A program made the position numbers and the translations under genes. A model generated the notes under the pieces. That model searched no databases. It was not told where the DNA came from and worked only from the letters and a program-made list of their open reading frames with translations. Shown piece after piece: positions 22,501 through 31,500 of a stretch of DNA of 64,000 nucleotides (position 1 is the first letter of the stretch; each line of letters begins with the position of its first letter). The DNA lies in contig OZ024810.1 of the NCBI GenBank assembly GCA_964017045.1, positions 6,201,062 through 6,265,061 of the forward strand. Direction: 5' to 3'. The DNA is from Omphiscola glabra. Taxonomy: Eukaryota > Mollusca > Gastropoda > Lymnaeidae.

Positions 22501-25500
22501 CTTTCATTGCTGCCTCCACTTCTAATTATCAAGTAATAATAATAATAATAAAGTTTATTCATCCCCAAAGGCTCGAAGCACGGTACAAAGTCAACATTAA
22601 AAGAGAAATGAAAACAATCTATATTTTACCCCATTGAAATACAAAACTACATACGAGCATACCCACTCAAAGTATTACATCAAAGTAGAAAATTCTGATA
22701 ATGAAGATGAATCAGACATTGATATTGATCAAAATGTATTGAATTTAGAATTAGAATCAGAAAATAATACTGATGAACGTGACGTTGATGATAGCAACCA
22801 AGACATTGTCACTGAGTCTTGGTCAGACAATTTGACCAGTGTAACTGATAATATGGAGATATTTAGTGAGATAGAATTTCTGACAGATGCCATGGTGGAA
22901 CTTATTGTGGTGGAAACAGCAGACTGCCAAGGGCCGAAAAGACATCCAGTGGAAGGCTGTTACTAATGAGGACATTTATAAATTCTTATATATAAATATT
23001 ATGTTTGGGCTCCATAAATTGCCCACTACTAAATTGTACTGGTCCAGTGACAAACTTTGGAGGGTCCCTGCAGTTGCAGATGTTATGGGGCTCACCCAAT
23101 ATGAAAAAATTAGACAATATTTTCATATCACAAACAGTGAAAACTTTCAGGCAAAAATATGTTTTTTTAAATTTGACTTTCATGATTTACTGCAAACATA
23201 TTTGTGAATCAAAGTATATTAAACTATACATTTTTGAAAAGGTTTTTCAAATTCTTTTATTTAATGCATGTTTTGTTAATATAGGTTGATGCTTAGTTGT
23301 TTAAAAAAAAAATTCTATCATGGGGGTGATATTTTAGGGTGATCTCCCTTTGCTTAGTATTTCAGGGGGTGTTTGGTTGTTTGTGGTTAGAAAGGAATGG
23401 GTTAATGTGGGTGTTGTATTTCAGAGACTGGTATGGGTTGTATGGCACCACCAATCTTTAATAACACTGATTTCCTCAAGCTCAACACATTTTCCATGAT
23501 CTCGACGTTGATATTTTGGATAACCATTGACATTTGCTGTTGGTGTCCACACAGAAATGTTTTTGGGAATTAATTTTTACGACATTTACTATTCTTCATG
23601 CATGACTAAAGTCTTTATCTTTTGCTGCCATGAGGAACACCAGGGATAATTTATCTAAGATCTCAAACGAAAAGATCGATCGCACCTCCAAATGTTTTTG
23701 AGAAGGAACTTTAGAGCTTTGTCTAAGACTTTGGATGTAATGGACCACATGGGCAGTGTATCAAACATAATTTTACGATGTAGTCTCGAATGATTATCTT
23801 TATCGGGGAGTACTGCACAGATAATTTTGTCAATTCTATCATTCACCCAGGCTTTGTCTTCCGGGGCCAGGAATAACAATATGAGCCCATGTGGTAGACC
23901 ACGTTTTTTGGAACTCTGTAACTGTAACTTGGATCATATAGCCTTCAACACGTCAACATTTTTGGTGTTTGGCTAAGTCTTTAATTAGCAATTTCAGTTT
24001 TAATTCCAACGTTCTTGCCACTAAATCAGACTGTTGACCGGGAAGTATGTTTTCCCTGATTTCGTTTCACATGTGAATGTTACAAAAAAGTCAGGTTTGC
24101 CATATTTCCTGACTATGGCCATAACATCTTGGTAATTTTGAGCTATACTTCTTGGACTCCTATGCATGTTGAAGGCAATATAACTTGTATAACTAAGTAT
24201 GAATATCACTGAAGCTGGGACACATTTCCTTGACCAACAGCTTTTTTTAAGATCTGTGATCCACCCTGAATCCCACTACGGGAAAAGCAAATGATAGCAC
24301 TTGGAGTCACAGAGGCTACTGAGTATGGATATATTTTCTAAATATCCGCTTTTCTGGGGATGCACTGTGAAAAACCGCAGCAATTTCTCCTCTGGCAAGG
24401 GCAGTGTTGTTTCTGCCGTGGTGCATATTATTTACTCTTTCTCTCAAGGTGTCATGTTATATTCAATTGGCGTTTGATTTTCCCAATTGGTCTTTAATAT
24501 TTTATTGTTCAAATTTGAGCATCTCAGTCCAAATACGTCACCGATATTATCTACATAGAAACAGCTATACAAATAATCTCTACACTAAATAGGCCCACTA
24601 AAAAATAGCTATAGCGATGACCGACACACTATCAGGCGCCTTTTATTACTTATATAACACATTGTTATGAGGGATGATGTGTTTTGTTACACGCATAGCC
24701 CGCCTTCCACGTGCATGACCCTTCGTGAACTCTCGTGACCGCCTTTGAAGTGTGGCTAACAAAAACTTTTCCTTCTTTACAAAAAGCTTAGTTATTCAGA
24801 ACCTTATAGAAGGATCTGAATAAAACGGGAAAGCAAAACAATGCATTAGATGGTTCTAGACATTAGTAGGAAATGCCTATAAAAAGGGCTGACCGATAGA
24901 GAGAGAGAGAGATTTTCCTTTCCTTGATTACGAGGCATGCTGTGTGTCATTATACTTTGTTGTATGTAGAGACTTTTATTTCCTTGTACAATTTTGTGCT
25001 CATTGTATTTTTATATACAGTACCGGTACCAGCAAATCTGTAAGTTTATAATTTTAATCATATTTCTCTTGCTGTTATTTAATTGAAGTTCACAAATTAA
25101 AAAGTTACTACTTGTAATTAGCTCTGGCCTTGATTGTCATTTTATTTGTTATTATTTTTTTAAACTTTGGTATCGTTCTTTATTATGGACTGTTTTTAGA
25201 ACGAGCCATAGACTAAAATTAAGAGATTAAATTCTCCATTTATAACGGTCCGTAATACACATTTATATGAATAAAAATTTAAAAAATAATAATCTAGGTA
25301 TGCAACATTCACAAGTGACTCACCTTTTTCAACCTCATTGGTGACAAAGAAATAACTCATAGCCTGAGGCAAAAATAACCTGCCTTCATCCAGCTTATTG
25401 TTATATATGGCATGGTGCCACATAATAACTAAAACAGTGTTATAAGGTAACACATAGTTTTGTGCCCTGAGCCTCACTGTATAAGAAGTACAAACCACAA

Positions 25501-28500
25501 AACTCCAGATTTAAATGTAGTACAAAGAGGTGTGTGACAACCTCGATCAGGCTGGTCATTCATGCATGGCGATTGACCCTCACATGACCAGCATATGCCT
25601 TGCGCCATCCTTTTCGTTTGAACGCTGACATAGATGCCCTCCCTTTTGTTGGTGCAAGTTCAATATAAGAGGTAAAGGCAACCCGTGCGACTGAATCAAA
25701 AGAGCCTACTTGTAAAAAGGGAAGCATTTCTTAATACCAGTATCATATTGTTCGCATCCGGCAGCTTCATTGTCCTTTTCTTATTCGCTTCTTCTTCTCC
25801 TTGTTATTACCATACTCCTCATACTCTTAAGAACAACTAAAAGCTTCAGTTTTCAAGACCTCATTTCTTCAGTTTTTAATAAGATTTCAAACTGTAATGC
25901 CCAACCAACCCCCTCAGCTACACAAAAGAGATGTCAAGCCTGGTAGTGTAACTAGCCATCCATTTAACAATTTTGACACTAAAGTTACCTTTTCTTGAAC
26001 ATCTTCCATATTAACAACTGTTTTCATTTTCTTTATGGTATTGGGGATAATTTCATTGAATGTCTTGTCAGAGCTGCTTGGGCTGTGAATCTGTACAATC
26101 TAAAACGGATCAAATAGAGGCAGCTGTAATATGAATTTTTATTATTTAGAGGCAGTTTTCCATTGTACAATTCTTAACTTCCAGATATAAAATCTTTACA
26201 TTGTAAATATTTTGTAAAAACATATTGGGAGAAAAGATCCCACGGGCATCCAGATGAACTAATTATTTTGCAGTATAATTAATATTATTATTATAAGAAT
26301 TTTTTTTATAGCGTAGTACCCCAACCAGGGCTGGGCTCACCACGCTGTACATACTTAATATATAATTGGCAAAAACATAAAAGCTTGTAAATCTTTTTTT
26401 TTTTTAAATATTGCTCATCTGAAATATGATTTCAAAAATAAGTTGTAATACTATTTTTTAAAAACTGTAATAAAATAATTAACTTACTTACAGCCACATA
26501 ATTATAAAAAAGGCTTTTTCTGATGCATTCATTTACTTCATCATTGGTTTCATAAAATTTTTGTAAAACATTCAGAGATGACTGAATGTCCTCTAGAGTA
26601 CCAAGTAGTTCATCTCTTTCTTGATTTTCTGGAGTTTTGTCTTCCAAAAAGTCAATAATTAACAGTATGTGAGCCTTAACCAAATTTTGGTTAAAATTGA
26701 CATCAATGAGTTTTAACGTACCTGGAAAATGCATCACAATAAATTCCATTATTTAAATCAAATGTACTATTATGGTGAGGATAAGAGTAAAGAAAATTAT
26801 TTAACATATTTCAGATAAGTTGAATAATGTTATAGGCTTAATATTTTACAAGCCCAACAGAGGTAGGTCCAATAAAAGAATCCTTTTATGGAATCCGACT
26901 TTGCTTCAGGAAAAGGGATGACTGCAGCACCAATGTTCCACACAAAAGTATAGTAAACATAAAGTTACTTGGAACTCACAAGATGGAATCACTCACAACC
27001 AAATTGACCAAGTTCTAATCGATGAGAGGCATAGATCAGAAATATTAAGACATGAGAAGCTATTGAGGAGCACATGCAGTTTCTGACCATTTACTGGTAA
27101 GGGTTAAATATAAGCAAAGAATAAGCATAATAAATTATGGCCAAAATCAAAGAGAAAGAACAATATGATTACCAAAATATTACCAAAGACCCACTAACCA
27201 CAAAAGTTTACCAAAATGAAGTAGCAACACAACTAGAAGCATCACAGGAGGAAACCTCTTCACAGCCGAACTTATTACATACTGAGAAAGAGCACTACAC
27301 ACTCTGACACATAAACTTTTAACTAAAATTTGGCAAGAAGAGATAATTCCAACAGAATGGGAAACAGCATTAATAACCCCTATACACAAGAAAGATTCCA
27401 AACTTCAATGCACAAACCACAGAGAAATTTCTCTATCCAATGTTACATACAAAATACTGACAAAACTAATTGCCAGGAGACTACAACTGTACACTGAACA
27501 AATACTAGAGGACTACTAACAGGGATTCAGCCAAACATATCAATGACTGATCAGATTCTCACCATCAGATGTCTATTAGAGAAAAGTTACAAGTATATTT
27601 ATATTGCAGTACATCAACTCTATTTGGACTATAATATGGCTTATGAAAGGTATGACAGCATCAAAAGCAAATATTTATATGACATCCTCCAGGAGTTTGC
27701 AAAAACAACAAACTGAAATCAGTCATATGACATTAAACAACCCAAGAGCAAAATCAGGTTTAGGGTGAATATTCAAAGAATTTCAGATTGATTAGAAAAC
27801 GTATAAGACAATGAGACCCACTGTCTTGTATGCTATTTATTGGAGAGTTATTATAAGCATATATATTGACAACCAAGGAACAATAAGGCAGGCTATTTTC
27901 TGAGGGAAACCCAAGACCCACAACCAACAGACACTCTCTACAACAAGCCCCTTCAGTAACTTGCATATGCTGATGACATAGCCCTGTTAGGGAAAAGTTG
28001 TAAAGATATATCATAGCTTTTATTGAATAAGACAAAAAGCAGGTTCTGAAAGTTAAACCAAAAACAAAATACATGACTATGTTAAGAAAACAGAATTCAG
28101 ACTTTTGAAATAGTAAATAAATGTAAATATCTAGGATTGAATAAACAAAATGAATTACTAACAGATAAAAAAAAGAATATTGGCCGGAAACAGGGCATAC
28201 TTCAGTACGGTAGTCACAAAATACTCAAAAGTAAAAGCATTTATAAGAAAAACAAAGCAAACTATATATAAATCTGTATTAAGACCAATTGTAATATATG
28301 CAAGTAGAACTTGGACCCTATAAAAATTAAATAACAGAAAACCGTGATGACTATGGATGAAGAATACGAAACAACCAAGAATTGTATAGTCTATATCAGG
28401 ATGGCTGAGCAGTCTAAACTGAGTCAATCTCAAGTTCATGGTCTGGAGTTCAATCCCCCCCTTCATCCTGCGAAGGCTACACCATCATCACATTGTGATG

Positions 28501-31500
28501 GACGGATGCAAGCAAAAAAAAATTTGTTTTAAAATTAAGTCTCCAACACTAGTAGCAGAAATAAAAAGGGGGAGGCTACGCTGGACACATAGAAAGAATG
28601 CCAAATGACAAAGGAGTGAAGAGGGTGCACCACCAAAACCCCAGAGGAACATGGCTCAAAGGCTAAGATGTTATGGATGATGTGGAGAGGGATCTACAGC
28701 AGCTGGAATCAAAGTATGGAAAAGAAAAACATCAGTTAGGTCTGAGTGGAAGGATGTGGTGAGGCTAGCCAAAGCCCTACATGAGCTGTAACGCCACATG
28801 ATCACATGGATGGATGGAATAATATAACACAATTAAAAATAACACTACAAAATAAAAAAAAAAAATTTAAAAATCAGAAAAACAATATCAGGAAAAATAA
28901 ACATAAATTATATAATAACCTGAAATAAAGTGTGCAAAAGTGTATTCTATGGTACTGTAAGTTGTATTTTCATTATTTTAAAATTATTTTGTACCTATTG
29001 TTTTTCTTCATTTTTACATTTTTCTTGACCACAATGTTTAACTGTAGCCACATGTGTTTATGTTGAGGGAAACAAGCATGTACTGGCTGAAATTATGTCT
29101 GAAGTGGGGCGACCGCAGGTCATTGACACCACTTGCCAAATATATACATGGATGCAATAAAGTAGCTACTATTATTTTTTTAATCATGAATTTTAAAAAG
29201 TTTTTATTTTTAACTAGCGAGTATCCGGCATCAATGTTCCCTTTAAGCTGCGCGGCTGTGCAGAGTGGCCGTACAGCTATCTCACAGACGTGGCGCAGCA
29301 GTTTTGAGTATCCGCACAGCAAAATTTTATAAAAATAAATTTGAAAGGATACGCTTCACTCTGTAGTCTTCATTGTACAGTTTTTAAATTTGATTAAGAT
29401 TTATACTTTTGTATTCTACTTTTTACGTAGAAGTAGTAGCTAATTATTTTTTAATAATTTTTTAACCGTTATGTCTAAACGTCAATTAAGCGAACCGTCA
29501 GTCAAGCTAGGTGATATTTTTAAATATCGTGAAATTGATGATGATGTTGTCTGTGAAATGTGTTTCAAAGCTAATGCAGGTGGTGATTTCTCTGCAGAAA
29601 AAAGGTGGGAGGGTTGGAAGTTGGATTATCTTAAAAGGCATATCAAGCACAAAAGACAAACAGATGCTGTACAAAGACTTTGGTCTATACAGTCAGCAGG
29701 TGTACTTCGATGGTTACAGGAAATATCGCTGATCGACTTATGAGACAAGAAGCAGCACAACGTAAAAGTGCTAAAGAAGACCAGGTTAAATTTTGATTGA
29801 CAACGTCCTCTTGGGTATCATCATGAACATATTTATGAATGCGGTTCAATACATACAAACCATATGGCTAAGTATGCCTCAGTCCCTGATAGCTGCCGCA
29901 ATAAGTGTTACGCTTTTTACTTTGTTTAGTCTAATGATTCTGCCGCGAAGCATGCTATAATTAGCGAACTTCGCAATGCAAAGTTCCACACTTTAACAGT
30001 AGATAAGAGCACTGATATATCATTGACAAAAATGTTGATCTCATACACAAAGTTTCGGCCATATCCCGGTAATGTTTAAATCATAAAATGGTTGTACTTA
30101 TTCAGAAACCTTTTGAGGGCGTGCATACAACTCACCAAAGTTTTATCGCAATCAGATGAATGGTATAGGAGCGCATGCAGTTTGAAAATATATTTATATA
30201 GCTCATATAATAAAAAAAGGGACCCTGGCTCAAAACAGAATATGTTAAAATGATCATAATAATTCAGATACCTTTGCGGGAGTGTGCACAACATCTCACA
30301 AAAGTTGTATCTCAATCTGATAAATGGTAAAGGAGCGCATATGGAAATGATTTTTTACAAAGCTCATATAAGAAAAAATCGAATTTAGGGCCAACGACCC
30401 AAAACGAAATATTTTAAAAGGATTATAATGACTCAGAAAAATGCGCAGGCTTGTGGACAGTAACTCACCACCGTTTTATCGCAATCACATAAATGGCAGA
30501 CCTGCCAAGAAAAAAATCTGGTTCAAGATCAACATACTAATGCACAAGCCTTTTTGTTAAATAAAGAAATATAAAGTTACCTCCATTGTCTTTGAACACA
30601 GAACATGAGAAAAACATTACTGGAAATGTTTATGTACATTTATATATATATATACAGAACAGAATATCCATTTTGTTTACACATGTACACAGGCTGCTAA
30701 GAGGCAGTTCAGTTTTCCAGCATATCCCTATGGGGCCTTTTTGCACTTGTCCAACAGCTCTTTGGCTTGGACAACTGAAGGTTAGCATTGCAACTGATTT
30801 TAGATACAAGCAAGTTAGAAAGATCAACTTTCATGCTTGTCCTTGTTTCAATGTAATTTTTTCTTCACAATCTTCTAGCAATCTTTGAGTCTGGAAACAT
30901 TTCTTTGACTGGCATTAAAACGATCGGAGTTGGCTAGATAAATATTTCCTTCAATAAGAGATGTGGTCATAAAAACTTACAATTCCTTAGCAAAGAAATT
31001 AGACATCAATGTCGTAATATTCACTGCTTTTAGCTGCAGTTATTTTGTTTTGTTTTAATATGTTTATTTATGTCATTGTACCCACCACTTTTCAATAGAT
31101 TTATCCCTTTAATTAATAAAAGCTTTAACAAAAAAACAAACAAGTCGCAACACTTCTGAATTATTTTTTAGCCTAGTAAAAGAATGAATCACATTCGGAT
31201 CAATTGATGATTGAAGAATGATTTAGAGATAGAAGTTCGCTTTGATATAAACAAGGCAGTGTCTACACGTCCAGTGACCGAACTGATCGATTAATAGCGG
31301 TCATGTGATTAGGCTGACTGACAAATATCCCGTGCAACTTTGTTATGGCGGTCAAGTGAATTGATCAAATATATAATAGTAAAAGCCAGAGAAATAACTC
31401 GAGAACTTATTTGTCCGGTCGCCGGACATGTAGAGGACGTAAAAAAAAACAACCCAAGTTCATTGAAATGCACCCGGATTTTTATGACGGTTGAAAAATT

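Larger units (their letters stand above)
20460..24209 (-). pseudogene. Helitron Rep-helicase (RepHel) pseudogene
   Basis: Motifs in order from high to low coordinates: HRSPRSIAQNYQDVMAIVRK with KPDFFVTFTC (24.2-24.0 kb); RGLPHGLILLFLAPEDKAW at 23.9 kb, where the catalytic HUH is H-G-L; VPYNPYQSLKYNTHIN interrupted by the piggyBac, then AEICSSFQSIKYLFRYVYKG; RMFSLRPMNIEKCFLQILHL (21.7 kb); RRLPDDDSEWDSC; a degraded Walker A (FFIDRTCGKTLLYK, 21.36 kb); and a Pif1-like C-terminus with LTPVGMPAHTHRLNLKVGAI (20.9 kb). Frameshifts throughout. A YVYKG segment is duplicated near 22.15 kb. Confidence 0.75.
20349..24215 (-). mobile_element. Autonomous-type Helitron (decayed), minus strand
   Basis: The Rep and helicase segments described separately lie in order on the minus strand. 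The possible 3' end is GCTTTAGCTAA at 20359-20349 followed by T (CTRR|T rule), with a weak CACC/GGTG stem upstream. The 5' end was not located. It is in TRF intron 3 and is split by a piggyBac at 22233-23401. Confidence 0.6.

Noticed and set aside
25196..25498. Extra TRF exon ending at AAAAAG|GTGAGT
   Set aside because: Its exit phase (1) does not fit the phase-0 join between exons 3 and 4, and its lower end overlaps the solo LTR.
28391..28460. Functional tRNA gene
   Set aside because: A- and B-box-like sequences are present, but there is no consistent cloverleaf and the copy has a SINE tail and an A run.
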